Below, one piece after another: positions 19,688 to 31,286 of a stretch of DNA of 33,899 bases (positions within the stretch are counted from its first letter, which is position 1; each line of letters starts with the position of its first letter). The translations under genes and the position numbers were made by a program. Source of the DNA: Bimuria novae-zelandiae CBS 107.79 (Eukaryota > Ascomycota > Dothideomycetes > Pleosporales > Didymosphaeriaceae); NCBI GenBank assembly GCA_010015655.1, contig ML976658.1, forward strand, positions 492,112 through 526,010, in the 5' to 3' direction. Below the pieces are notes generated by a model that made no database searches, was not told where the DNA came from, and saw only the letters and a program-made list of their open reading frames with translations.

Positions 19688-20413
19688 GTTTGTCGGTGTG
19701 AAGCCTCGTGTGGTTGAAGAACGCTTATTTGGGTTGTTTTCAGCGGGTTCGTGCGAGTGGTCTCGCTTTGGCATCAATGTCGCTGGTTGACCGGTGCAGA
19801 TTGGTGTGGTGTTTAATGTGGAAAAGACGGAGGGTTTGGGGGCTATAGAGTCGCGAGGTGAGCGCGCAAGCCAGTCGAGGTTGCGGGCGGTCTTTCACGC
19901 CGAACGTGGATGCGAAGAGTTGATAAGGATTTGGAATGATCAAGGCGAACTGGTCGTATTATTATATGGAATAGTCATACCATGTGAAGGTAAAGCAGGG
20001 GCCTCTCGGATGCAAGAGCCACGGGTGTCTATTGCAATTTTACGAGGTGAAAGTAGGGATACTTGGACCCTCCGGCCACACATCTTTAGTGAAAAGTAAA
20101 ATATAACCCAACGTACCCGCAGGGCGGGATATGTTTCATTGGACTCGACTGAGAATAATGTTGGAGCCGTTCCATAGTTGTCTCGACCTACGGTTGGTGA
20201 GAGGCGGAACCATGGAACGCACCCAACTCTATCTGTAACATCGAGTTGGCTGATCGCCCGGAAGATTTGACCAATTCTAAATTTTCGAGTGTATTCCGGC
20301 TCGATCATAGGATTTTTACCTGAACGCGTGATGCCGGCAGCACATTTCTGTGCATAGACAACCTTTCTGCAGCCAGCTCTTGCTTCCCCTCTTTGTCGGT
20401 ACGCATGTACTCG
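19688..20413. other. Intergenic, between the broken gene and the DCAF4-like gene
   Basis: It holds the 5' flank of the pseudogene and the 3' flank of the WD-repeat gene. The longest frames (for example 19794-20099 +) lack coding character. Nothing else is recognised. Confidence 0.4.
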
Positions 20414-22304
20414 TCAAACAAGGCTCATCTTGACCACCGATCCACCCCATGTAGACCACAGCTCAGGGTCGCCGTTATTGTTTTGCATGAATTTCAGACA
20501 TCTAATGTGAACCTTAACTGCACTTTCTCGCGGGATCTCTTTAAGCAGCTTGCCAGTCCACATGTTGTAAATCTTGATAGCCACTGAAGAGTTGATATCC
20601 TGCGCAGCAGCAACAAGGCCAAGTTCCGGTTGGACAGCAATATCAAGGTACATGTCATCTGCGTTGCTGTGAGGGAAAGCGAGGATTGGTTGGGACCTAA
20701 GCATCGTTGTTAACATAGAATACACCTCACAACAAGCCTTTGCATAACGTAAACCTAGATGGTACTGGAAACACGTTGAGGCTCTATAACATTGTTCATT
20801 CATAACATACCAATTGATGGCGGTGGTGTTTTTCGTTGTCTTCCGCTTTTTCTGGTTGTGAGGTCCAGGATACTGAGTGTTGAAAAAGCGATCGCTGTAA
20901 TGGCCGGGCTCACTTCTTGAGAATGTGTTTCGTGAGCGAATATCATACAAGAAGAGACTGTCCTGTAGCCCTGCGCAAACAAGACGCGTTGGATCATCGG
21001 CTCGCTTCAGCTTCGTGATGGGAAACGGGTGCGTCATCATGTGCGAGGAGCCTCTTGACCGGGTATCGTACAAGCCTATGCCCCCGTTACGTTTACCAAA
21101 AACAACTGTTGTCGGCGAGAGCCAATCGAGAGCCAGCACATCGGTTTCCGTTTGTAGGGCGAGCGATGAATCCCAGTCACCAGCAGGAGAGCGATTGAAC
21201 AATCGAAGGGAGGAGGATGCTGCCACGGCGAGACTTTCTGTACCTGATTGTGGTATGCTGTCGGGCGAATAGGCACATGGTGGAGCTGCCGCCCCCCAAA
21301 TTGTCCCACAATTCTTGGGCGTGAATTGCTGATTTACGTAGGGCCCGTCAATGTCAGGATCTGACTATTCGAGTTAGCAGGGTATACAAGGAAAACTTGA
21401 TCATAGGGCGATAGCATAGATATGATAATATAAAGGCACAATGAGCGAGACTTACAAGGTAAACCACCGCGGGCCGATCAGATCCAAGAGTAGTCGCAGC
21501 GAGTGCTCCCGAGGCGGGCAGATATATCAGTGATGATATTGATGATGTGAGACGTGCGAGCATATCCCAAGGCTCAAAAGAGTACTCGTTCAAGGTCTCT
21601 GCAGCCGAAGGACCGAAAGGCATGCCATCAGGGAGAGAGGCGGGATTATCATCAACATCAAGGTCTGCTGTTGGGAGCGGTATTCCATCGGGAGGGGTTT
21701 TCCGGCGTCTTCTAATAGCGTTATCGCCGTGGACAGCGTAAAGCGTTTTGGTGTGCGGATCGCGATCGAAAAAGCGGATAATGCCATGCGCTGGCTGCTC
21801 GACAACCTAAGGGAGATAGTTAGCAAACGTACACACCAGTGAAGTTTTCATGCTCTTCACAGAACGTTTAAAAGTCCATGCAATGGCTGCGGATGCCACC
21901 AAGGTCCTCCTCTTCGCTCTTCCGAAAGCCGATTGTAACACTTTGGTACCGTCTCTCCCAACGTGACGTACCTTTCTCATTTTACTCATCCCGCTCACAC
22001 AAGCATCCGGCCAAACTCCATGAACATAATAAGACCTTCTCCTCGTTCCGATCTCTCTGTCCAAGGTGACCATCTGCAATCCCCACCTCTCGCGCGTGTG
22101 TGGCCGTACAATGGTCTCTTTCTCCGCCTTTTCCCGTTTTCTCTTCACGTGTAGTTGAGCCGTCGCATTTTTCTGTGCTTTCCCCACATTTTCTCGAGTA
22201 TACTTCGCTTGGGCTGTGCCAGGGACGGCGTGCTTTTCGATCTTGAAATGCCTTTTCTTTTCGGCATCGTAGTAGTACCCTGGGATGACCCGAGGGGCAG
22301 TCAT
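20414..22304 (-). CDS. DCAF4-like WD-repeat protein (CRL4 substrate-receptor type), 4 exons
   Basis: Exons 21861-22304, 21456-21806, 20811-21364 and 20414-20696 give about 543 residues; phases agree at all junctions. The protein opens with APRVIPGYYYDAEKKRHFKI, the 'PG(F/Y)YYD....+FKI' signature of DCAF4/WDR21 proteins, followed by a basic Lys/Arg/Glu helix. WD-type blades follow, for example LALDWLSPTTVVFGKRNGGI with GLYDTRSRG, then LVCAGLQDSLFLYDIRS and LDIAVQPELGLVAAAQD. DCAF4 proteins bind DDB1 in CUL4 ubiquitin ligases, and that role is inferred from the family. The ATG at 22304 is the start; the longer frame begins only with TTG. The exon 1 donor is chosen as GTGAAG at 21860 (54-bp intron), because the nearer GTGTGT would leave a 30-bp intron. 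It is divergent from the SelO gene with about 500 bp between. Confidence 0.8.
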
Positions 22305-22799
22305 AGCGGTAGAGTTTCCTCCGAAGACCAAAAGTGCTCAGCGTATTATTGTCTGCAAGTTTTCGGAGGCATAAGGATGTGTGATGTCGCACGTGATGAG
22401 ATGGCCGGGCGCCCCGCGCGTTGGGATAGGGACGATGATGGACGCGTCTGCTCGTGAACGCGCTATCCCGAAGCTTCGAGCGAGTTAGAAGGATGTCATA
22501 AACTCAGAACGATAATCAAAAGTAAAGCGTACAGGTCTGGAACTTTGAATCTGCTGCAGCCGGGACGCTTGCAGTGATGATTTACCTCCACTCCGCTAAA
22601 TTATTTACGCGAGTCAGTCAAAGCCGCTTATCGATAACGCTAGTGCGGCGTCATCCCTCGGCTTCACGACGCCACCGTCTAGAACATCATTATGACTGAT
22701 TTCCATATTGCCTATATACCCCATTGATTTTTCTTGCTTTCGAGCTCCTTCCATTGCGCTTGCACTGTATATAGCAGCTTCTGTTTTGCCATTTGGCTA
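22305..22799. promoter_or_regulatory. Divergent promoter region of the DCAF4-like and SelO genes
   Basis: A 495-bp region between two start codons. It contains the palindrome TTATCGATAA at 22628-22637, i.e. two overlapping inverted GATA cores, a possible GATA-factor site. No other motif stands out. Confidence 0.45.
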
Positions 22800-24831
22800 A
22801 TGCTCTCACGACTCCTAGCCTGGAAGCTCTCACGATCATCGAGCTTTCGTAACAGACGAACAATCGCAACATCTATGCGCCTGAACCAAGTCATGGCGCA
22901 CCTCGATAACTCTACTCCGAACGGCACAAATGGCACTAATGGCGCGTCGGCAGCGACATATACAATCCAATCTTTGCCTAAATCCAACGTTTTTACGTCA
23001 AACCTCCCTCCCGATTCTGCCTTCCCTACGCCGTCAAAGTCGCACTCTACACCCAGGCAACAGCTCGGTCCCCGTCTTGTAAAAGAAGCACTATTCACCT
23101 ACGTCCGGCCCGAACCCACAGAAGACCCAGAGCTCCTCTGCGTAAGCCCCCGTGCACTACGAGACCTCGGCTTGAAAGAGGAAGAAGCACAGACCGAAGA
23201 GTTCAAACAAGTGTTGTCTGGGAACAAGATCCTCACTTGGAACGAGGAAGAGAACAAGGAAGGAGGTGGCATATACCCCTGGGCACAATGTTATGGCGGA
23301 TACCAATTTGGCCAATGGGCAGGCCAGCTGGGCGACGGGCGCGCAATCTCGCTGTTCGAAACCACGAACGAGAAGACCGGCACACGATACGAGATCCAAT
23401 TGAAGGGTGCAGGAAGGACACCGTACTCGCGGTTCGCAGACGGGAAAGCCGTGCTGCGATCCTCGATCCGGGAGTTCGTTGTGAGCGAATACTTGAATGC
23501 GCTTGGGATACCCACAACACGGGCTCTGGCCCTCACGCTCTGCAGAGGAAGCAAAGTGCTTCGGGAAAGAGCTGAGCCTGGCGCAATCGTAACGCGTTTC
23601 GCACAATCATGGATCCGCTTCGGCACTTTCGACCTCCCACGCAGCCGTGGCGATCGCAAACTGCTGCGCACGCTCGCAGACTACACCGCCGAGCACGTCT
23701 ACGGCGGGTGGGACAAACTGCCCTCAAAACTGCCTGTCGGCGACCCCAAAGCAATGCACAACAAAACCACCACTGGCCTCGCAAAGGACACCGTCGAAGG
23801 CGAAGCTCTGGAGGAGGAAAACCGCTACACACGCCTCTACCGTGCCATCGCCCGCGCCAACGCCCGCACCGTCGCAAAATGGCAAGCCTACGGCTTCATG
23901 AACGGCGTGCTCAACACAGACAACACCTCCATCTTCGGCCTCTCCATCGACTTCGGACCCTTCGCGTTCCTCGATACCTTTGATCCGACGTACACACCTA
24001 ACCACGACGACCACATGCTGCGCTATTCGTACAGGAATCAGCCCACCATCATATGGTGGAACCTCGTGCGGCTGGGCGAAGCCCTCGGCGAGCTCATGGG
24101 CGCGGGCTCCAACGTCGACGACACCACCTTCATCTCATCTGGCGTGAAAGAAGAGGAAGCAGACGAGCTCGTCAAGCGCGCAGAAGGCATCATCGAGCGG
24201 TGTGGCGAGGAATATAAAGCTGTTTTCCTAGCCCACTATAAGGAGCTCATGACTGCCCGGCTGGGACTGACCTCTCAGAAAGAGTCAGACTTTGAGGAGC
24301 TGTTCTCAGAGCTGCTGGACTTCTTGGAGGCGTATGGGTTGGACTTTCACCACGCATTTAGGAAGTTGAGTTATTTTAAGGTGGGGGAGTTGGAATCTGA
24401 GCAGAGCAGGAAGGATGTTGCGGGCCGTTTCTTCAGGTTCGATGAGGCGCCGAAGCAGGATGCGGAGTCTCGCGCGCGCATCGCGAAGTGGCTCGAGAAA
24501 TGGGTTGCGCGGGTGAAGCAAGACAATCCCAACGACGAGGAGAGGCAGGCTGCTATGCTGGCCGTCAATCCCAAGGTATGTCAAAGTCACTGGATGCATT
24601 GATGACGACGTGTGCTAATGAAGTGTATAGTTCGTGCCCCGCTCGTGGGTCCTCGACGAGCTGATCGACCGCGTGGAGAAGAAGGGCGACCGCGACATCC
24701 TGCCCGCCATCATGAAGCTCAACCTCGACCCCTTCGCGGAGTCCTGGGGCTGGAACGAGAGCGAGGAAGAGCGCTTCTGCGGCGACGTGCCCAAGTACAA
24801 GGGCATGATGCAGTGTAGTTGCAGTTCCTAA
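22800..24831 (+). CDS. FMP40: SelO/YdiU family protein adenylyltransferase, mitochondrial, Cys form
   Basis: Exons 22800-24575 and 24631-24831 (55-bp intron GTATGT...TAG) give about 658 residues, close to the family's 600-700. SelO proteins are pseudokinase-fold enzymes that transfer AMP to Ser/Thr/Tyr of partner proteins in mitochondria. Visible signatures: YGGYQFGQWAGQLGDGRA (nucleotide-binding loop), EIQLKGAGRTPYSRFADGKA (about 200-218), IREFVVSEYLNALGIPTTRA, GFMNGVLNTDNTSI (about 365-378) and DFGPFAFLDTFDP (about 384-396, the metal-binding DFG-like segment). The N-terminus MLSRLLAWKLSRSSSFRNRR is Arg/Ser-rich without acids, a typical mitochondrial presequence, which supports this ATG; the frame upstream has only a TTG. 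The C-terminus ends CSCSS, where animal SelO has selenocysteine before the final SS. The second exon supplies this tail. It is convergent with ORC5, stop codons 126 bp apart. Confidence 0.93.
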
Positions 24832-24957
24832 TCTCTTCCCTCATCCTCTCCCTCTCCACCTTATTTAAATCAAATACTACAACATATACACCCCACATTA
24901 CAGCAGTAGAATTGTGTATAATATAATACCATACCCATGATCATAGGCGAGGGAATC

Positions 24958-26473
24958 TTAGTCCACCCCACCCACCAAGTATTCTCCAACTTCTAAATTC
25001 ACAGAGCGCCCCAACGCCCTCGCATACTCCCACCCAAAATTAACCCTCCACTTTGCCCCCGCATCCAACACATCACCCGCGCCGACCCCGCCCGCTCGCA
25101 CAAGCAACCGCATACTCGTCAGCGTCACTATCTGCGTGTACACATCCGCAACCTGGGGCACGCTTTCCACCAGCAAACTCCGAAAGATAGCGAGCAGACG
25201 GTCCAGCGCAAACGGGCTCGGCGTAAGCAGATGCCGCGATATCTTGCGGTGCTTGGCCTTTGTAACGCCGGCGCCTGGGTTGCGCCGCCTGTTCTTGCGC
25301 TTGTCGGTGTGCTTCATGAAGTATGTTACGTCGGTGCGCGAGGGGTTGTACGAGGCGAGGTAGGCGGCGATGAGGAGGTGGGTGGTATAGTAGGGGAGGT
25401 CGTGGGCGATGGTGCGGATGCGGCGTTTTGTGGCGGGAGTCGCACTGCCGCTGCCGTTCGTAGTAGCGGTGCTGAAAGTGTTGTCCGAAACGATCTTATC
25501 GAGCACGCTGTCTTCGACTTGGAAGAGCGCGCGACGGTTCACCATCAGCCGCGAGAAGTCGCGCGTGCCGAAGGTGCCGTTTACGATGGGCTCGACGAAG
25601 GGGCGCCAGAGGCGCGTCGCGGCGAGGCGGAAGCTGACGAGGTCGCGGCCGGTGTGCTTGCTTAAAGCGTCATAGACGGTCGCGGTGAAGCGGCCCCAGA
25701 GCCAGGCGTCGTCTTCGGCGGTGAGGTCGGGCGTGTAGTCTGGGTACTGCTCTGCGCTCGGGGGTGCAAGAAAGATCTTCGGGGGGTGTTGGCCCAGGAT
25801 CGTGAGGAGAGAAGCGCGGTTGTAGGGTGGAAAGTGTAGATGTGGAGTGCCGGATCGGTGGAGGGCATGCGGGATAGGCAGCGTGGTGATCAGGATGATG
25901 CACAGGTTTGGAATCTTCCGAACTCGTTAGTGGCGATCTACCCGAGAGTGACGTGAGCATACCGTCTCCCCAAACCTCGCCAAAGCAGGGAGAAGCGTCG
26001 GCGGTGCCTCTCGCTGGTTATCGATCCCGTCGAGCACCAGCACGAATTTGCCCCTGCCTTCCAGCATTCTGCCCAGCGCCACGGCCAAGCTGCTCAAGTT
26101 TTCCGTCCGCGCATACGGCCTTCTATCAATCCGCTCGTCGTGGTGTTCATCCAGCGCATCTAGACAGGATGTGACAGTGCACTCCAGCAGATGCCTGCCT
26201 GTTATGCATTCCCGAGAGTTTATGATTGCGTGAGGAAGCGAGGAGAGCTTGAGATATGAGCGTATGATGGAGGATTTTCCGGTTGCTGTGAGACCGTGGG
26301 CGACGAGAAGAGATGGGGATGGAAGGTGTGCCTACATGGAATTTATTAGCATACCCGCTATGTCGGTTGGGATGGTGGTTGCAAACATTGTACAGCGCAG
26401 CTAATTGCTGGATCTGCGATTCGCGACATGGATAGTCGGAATTAAGTTGCTCGAGGATTTCATCAGGCAGCAT
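24958..26473 (-). CDS. ORC5: Origin recognition complex subunit 5
   Basis: Exons 26387-26473, 25963-26331 and 24958-25914, separated by introns of 55 and 48 bp, give about 470 residues, normal for fungal Orc5. The N-terminus LPDEILEQLNSDYPCRESQI is the characteristic Orc5 opening ('FPCR..QI..L'). The AAA+ Walker A is GLTATGKS (42-49) and Walker B FVLVLDGID (125-133). NSRECITGRHLLE (67-79) corresponds to the conserved 'N..EC.T.R.L'. The C-terminal winged-helix region includes HDLPYYTTHLLIAAYLASYN and a Lys/Arg-rich stretch KHTDKRKNRRR (replication-associated, DNA-facing). It works in the six-subunit ORC that loads MCM helicase at origins. The first exon is short but fixed by the conserved start. 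TAD3 lies 400 bp upstream on the same strand. Confidence 0.92.
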
Positions 26474-26873
26474 TGTTGTCGTGTGCTCTCAGCATCGACT
26501 TCGGCGCATGAGGTGGACGAGTTACATGCGAGATAACGCGCTAGAGACAGACGCGCCGCGCTAGCACGTGCACTAGAATTCACCTAGGCATGCTAAACGC
26601 CAACCAAGCAAGCAAGCAAACAACATGAAAGGCCTTCGAGAGATCGACTGTCTCCGTACCTTACCAGGATATGCAGAACATGGTCAATGTGACTGCGACG
26701 ACGACATGAATTATATTGTCTGTCTGCGATAGTGTACAAGCCCCGCTCAACCTTTACCGCCGTAACCCTTTGATCACGGACAACTGCATTGTTTCCCATG
26801 CTAACCATGCTAAACGTCTATGCAATACTGGTAGTATCCAATTCGACAAAGTCCTCCATACCGGGGGTATTTC
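26474..26873. other. Intergenic between TAD3 and ORC5
   Basis: A 400-bp stretch holding the TAD3 3' flank and ORC5 promoter. A short CAAG-repeat tract lies near 26605-26620. No gene is seen. Confidence 0.45.
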
Positions 26874-28280
26874 CTAAACATGCAGAGTATCCGTAACGCT
26901 CGCGCTCAATTCTGCACTAGCCGGGCTCTCCCAAGCCAAGAATTTCCAGTTCAGCTCGCTCGGACGCCAGAAGATGCCGTGCTGAAGGCCCTTCCCAGGG
27001 TTAGCGTCGTTCCCAGCCGTGTCTGAAGTCATCCCGCCGGTCAAAGGCATACGCTTTCCGAAAATGCAGCGGCGGAATCGAGAGTGCAGAATAGCCATAG
27101 AACACATGACACAGGGCTCGTGTGTCAAATATATGTCCAAGTTCACGCAAAGGTAGCCAGTCGGCTCGATATTGGCCTTCTCGTAGGCTGCTGTTTCAGC
27201 CGCAGTCAGAGGAATGTCGCAGAACAATGTTCGATCGAGGAAAGCCGGGTTCTTGCCTGCCATTAGCAAGCGCTTCTTGGCAACTATGGCGATTGCACGC
27301 TGAACTGCGTGAGCCATGACATTGCCGGGGCCAGTGTGTGATTCGGCTTCTCCAATAGGCGAGCGCCAACGACAATCGCCCGCTATGGCAACGACCTCGC
27401 CGGTCCCACTCGAGCGGTCTACGACAACGCAACCCACTTCCTCACCCACGCCGAGCTCGGCTGTCTCAGCCGCAGCAGTGCGGGCCAGGGCGAGCCAATC
27501 ACCCGCTTCTGACTCGATCTCGGCAGTGTTGCGAGCGACCAAACTCGGGTGAGGTCCGAACGGGTTCGTGTTCTTGTAAGCAATGGGCCAGTACTGCTCG
27601 CTCCACTGATTTGCTTGTTCGGCCGATGTCGGTGCCAGAGCCGGGACCGTCACGTACAATAACTTCGGGTGGATGTTCATGGTGCTGAACGGCGGATTCT
27701 TGCGAAGTAGAGCGACGAGTTCGGCAGGCTTAAAGCATCGGGTCGGGCAAAGCAGAAAGAAGCGCACTGTATCCTCACTTTTAGCGCATGATTCCTCGTC
27801 TGAGTCACTACACGACTCGTCATCGGACGGAGGGAGGGGGTTGAATAAAGCTGCTGGGGGAGGTTGTTCATCATCTTCATGCTCTTCACTGTTCCGGATA
27901 CCTCGTTGGAGCCTCGCGGGCGGGTTGAACCGCTTCTGCAGTTGGGGTGGAAGAAACTTGAACTGGACGACGCGTCGGAGGTGAGAGATTTCGCCAGGCT
28001 TGAACTCGGGGCGGGCTTCATGGATTACGCTGGATATGCCGTCAGTACAGTTCAATCGGGTATTCGCCTGCCCTGGGGAAACGAGGTCAACTTACTCCTT
28101 GACAGAATTGGCGAAGCGGGCAGGGATCTCAACGGCATAGAGCACATGCGTCTCGATGCTGGCACGCACTTCGTCTTTGGTGCGCAGAGGCACGAGCTGG
28201 GCGGCGCTGTCGACACCCATGGCGGGCTTACTTTTGTCCTGATAGTACTCGCTAGAAGAAGCCGCGTTAGAATGTGACAT
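26874..28280 (-). CDS. TAD3: tRNA-specific adenosine-34 deaminase subunit TAD3 (ADAT3)
   Basis: Exons 28096-28280 and 26874-28029 (66-bp intron GTAAGT...CAG, phase 2) give about 446 residues. Tad3 pairs with Tad2 to convert A34 to inosine in tRNA anticodons. The deaminase domain is C-terminal: GNVMAHAVQRAIAIVAKKRL places the zinc-binding His near 301 in HAV, with Val where catalytic deaminases have Glu, the hallmark of the non-catalytic ADAT3 subunit. LTHEPCVMCSMAILHSRFRR (about 362-381) supplies the PC..C zinc ligands. The N-terminal region (LRRVVQFKFLPPQL, then an acidic Ser/Glu/Asp patch about 120-150) corresponds to the tRNA-binding part of fungal Tad3. The ATG at 28280 is the first in frame after the divergent promoter region. 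Confidence 0.93.
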
Positions 28281-28820
28281 TTAGGATCGCAGCGCGCGTA
28301 TACGGGAAGAAGGGCTGGCTAGTCAGGGCGACAGTGGCTGTTGCTGTTTGGGATGTTGTTGCCAGTCGCTTTCCTTGTGTTGCATGGTGCTTGTTGCGCA
28401 GGAAGGTCCCAACCACAGTCGTGCCTGCCGTGAGTGGAAATCGATGAGTCGGAATGGTGAGAAGGAAACCGCGACCGTTCCGAGTTCCGCGCTTTGGCGT
28501 GCGCTCTTCCCGCAGGCATGCCTTGCTACCCCAACCATCCCCCGCATGGGCCTCCCGAGTCATGTCCAACGGAAACCTACCTCCATCCTCCAACCATTGT
28601 TCAAGTATCGGCGCCACGCTGAGGCGACAAGGCCATATTTACAACTGCCGGTGAAGCACCAGTCGCTTTCCGTATAGCGTCTAGACGCCTGCCTTAGGGT
28701 AGAGCCGGCCGTGATTCATAAGTCAGCCATGTCCACGTAAACCTTGGGAGTAGATCTCTAAATACAAGAGTATTCCCCTTAGTTCCCCGTCTTTTCATTG
28801 CAGTGCGTAGTGTCGATGCC
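28281..28820. promoter_or_regulatory. Divergent upstream region of TAD3 and the MFS transporter
   Basis: 540 bp between two start codons. Overlapping short frames on both strands look random. It presumably carries both promoters; no clear motif is seen. Confidence 0.45.
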
Positions 28821-30848
28821 ATGGACACGAAAGATGATACGATCAACATCGAGAGCACTGCGGAGCCAGGGCGCTCTCGTAACCCGAAACCCCATGTAGT
28901 CTCCATGCAGGAAGAGGCACAAGACGATGCGATCCACATCCAACTCACCTGGCGTTCTTGGATGGTGGTTTTCGTCAGTTGTTTTGCGTATGTTTCTCAT
29001 TAAAAAATTGCGATTTGTGATACTGAGCCACCCAGAATCGTAGCGCAGGTATACGTTGTAGTAGCAGCCGGGAGCGTCATCGCTTTTATTGTCCGTGAAC
29101 TGGGCCAACCGTCTATATCTGGATGGATCATACAGGTATTCGAGCTCCCTTCATTTTTTGTCTCGCAGAAGAGGAATTGACGCGGCTTAGGGCCCCCTCT
29201 TGATGCAAACCGTCCTGTCTCCGCTCGTAGGACGCCTCTCGGACGTCCTCGACCGCAAACTGTTCGCGACAATTCCTCCCCTCATCGCAGTCGCTGGGAG
29301 TATTATCTGCGCCAAAGCCACCTCAATGAGCATGTTGATCGGAGGCGGAATACTCATCGGTATTACACTGGCAACGATCTCCATTGTGCAATCGATTCCT
29401 TCGGAAATTTTACCTCTAAAGTACCGCACCGTGGCGAACGGATGTGCTTTCCTAGGAGGCGCAGTAGGAGGCCTCGTGGGCGGACTCGGTGCGGGAGCAG
29501 TGGCCAACGTTAATCCAACCGGGTGGCGCCTCATCTTTTGGATCCAAGCCGGACTGCATGGTGCAACAGCCCTGGGCCTGTTCGCCTTCTACTGGCCAAA
29601 GAAGCGTACCGACTACCCAAAAATGAGTTTCAAGGAATACGTTTGGGCTTGTGACCCCATCGGCAGCGTCTTGTTTATTGCAGGCGCAACTCTCATGCTC
29701 ATCGCACTTAACTGGGCAGGCGGTACTTATGCATGGAGCAATCCCCATGTTTATGCTCCCCTGACAGTCGGCATTGTTTTGATACTCGCATTTTGTATTT
29801 ACGGTGAGCCTTCTCACGCTTGACGCTGGATATCATCAGGCTAACAAATACCCATAGAATGGAAAGGTCGATCGGATGGTATGGTAGCGCATGTTTTCTT
29901 CAGCAACGGACCTAATTTCTGGCTGGCGACCTTTGCTTTCGCAGTTGAAGGGTGAGTGATCGAACTACCTACCTTTGACAAGGCTCTGGACTGACTTTAT
30001 CAGATGGATCTTCTACTCTGCCGTCAACTCGGTGACTCCACAAATCATCTTGAACTTGGGATTCGAAGACAACAGCTGGGATATCGCTGTGCGCCAATTA
30101 TCCTACCAGCTCCCCTCGCTGAGCTTCTCCTTAGTAGTGACCTGGTGGGCGACCCGCTTCAAAGACCTTCGTAAGCTCACCCATTCTCCTCGTAATCCTA
30201 TTGCGCTAACATTATTCTCAAGGATCACCCTTGGTCGTCACCTATGCCATCTTCCTCATCGCCACCATCTGCTTCGCAAACATCCGGCCCTCCTGGGGCA
30301 CTCCTCAAATTATCTTCGCCGTGCTCAGTGGAATCGGTACATCCGGCCCTCTTACTCTTCTCGTCGCCGCTGTCCAATTCACCTCACCCCACGCCTTCCT
30401 CTCCACCGCGACCGGGCTCGCCTTTTCCGCCCGCGCCATCGGCGGCGCTTTCGGCTCCGCAGTCATCAACGCGATCATCAACGGGCGTCTCAATAGTCAC
30501 TACGCGGGCGACGTCAGTTCTGCCGCGATCGACGCAGGGCTGCCCTCTTCTTCGGTGTCTACCCTGCTGGAAGTCATGGGGAGCGGAACGTTGTCTTCGA
30601 CCCTCACTGGGAAGGGCGTGCCTGGTGCGAATGAGAGTATCATGAATGCGGCGTGGCAGGCGAGCTACTGGTCGTTCGCGAGAGCGTATAGGCTGGGATG
30701 GTGGAGCGTGGTGCCGTTTGTGGCGCTCGCGACGGTGGCAGTAGCGTGTATGAGCGGCGTTAAGGAGCTGATGACGGAGCATGTGGAGGCTACGGTTGAG
30801 AGAGATGTCCCTGAGAATCATGCAGGGGAGAAGGGATTTGACGAGTAG
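28821..30848 (+). CDS. MFS drug/toxin efflux transporter, TRI12 type, 6 exons
   Basis: Exons 28821-28987, 29036-29135, 29191-29803, 29858-29951, 30004-30170 and 30223-30848 (introns 48-55 bp) give 588 residues with phases consistent throughout. A cytosolic N-terminus of about 47 residues is followed by about 14 hydrophobic segments, as in DHA2-type 14-TM proton antiporters. PLVGRLSDVLDRK after TM2 is the MFS motif A (G.L.D..GR+). IPSEILPLKYRTVANG and AVGGLVGGLGAGA in the first half, and STATGLAFSARAIGGAFGSA (motif C-like) in the second, fit the fungal trichothecene-efflux (TRI12) branch, which also includes siderophore-type pumps. The substrate cannot be assigned. No biosynthetic cluster genes flank it, so general efflux is as likely as export of an own metabolite. 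Start ATG at 28821 (GCCATGG context). Confidence 0.88.
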
Positions 30849-31286
30849 CAATTAGATCTCGAAGTTTTTTCGAGAAACCAGTTGCCAGCGCTGGGAGGTC
30901 AGGTCACGGCACGTTCATGCAAAGCAGAAATTCATGGGGAGGAACTAGTCCAGACGGCCGGGTATAAAGTAGGCGCAGGCAGCTAAACTGCTCTATAACT
31001 CTTCCAGGGGTAAAACGGAGAACTAGGATAATGCTAAATAGGATTGTCTTGCCCAACCTTGGACCTTCACGATTGGAGTCGTTTATGGTATCACACGTTC
31101 ATGCTATCTGCAAACCCTTCATCAGCCCAGTCATCCAAACGCCACCTAGAGCCTCGATCAACCGTCCTGTGATCATTGCAACGTGTCGCCATCCATGACA
31201 CCCATATCATCCAGGAATAATATCCATGGAAACAAGCAATCCGAATCATCCTCTCTTTCCACCCTGGGAGGTCATCCTCACACCTA
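30849..31286. other. Convergent intergenic region
   Basis: 438 bp between the ends of two convergent frames. No gene or repeat is recognised. Confidence 0.45.

Noticed and set aside
21807..21836. 30-bp intron (GTGTGT donor) in the DCAF4-like gene
   Set aside because: Too short; the in-phase GTGAAG donor at 21860 gives a normal 54-bp intron with a GCTAAC branch site.
22734..22799. Longer N-terminus for the SelO gene
   Set aside because: The upstream extension starts at TTG, and the ATG at 22800 begins a good mitochondrial presequence.
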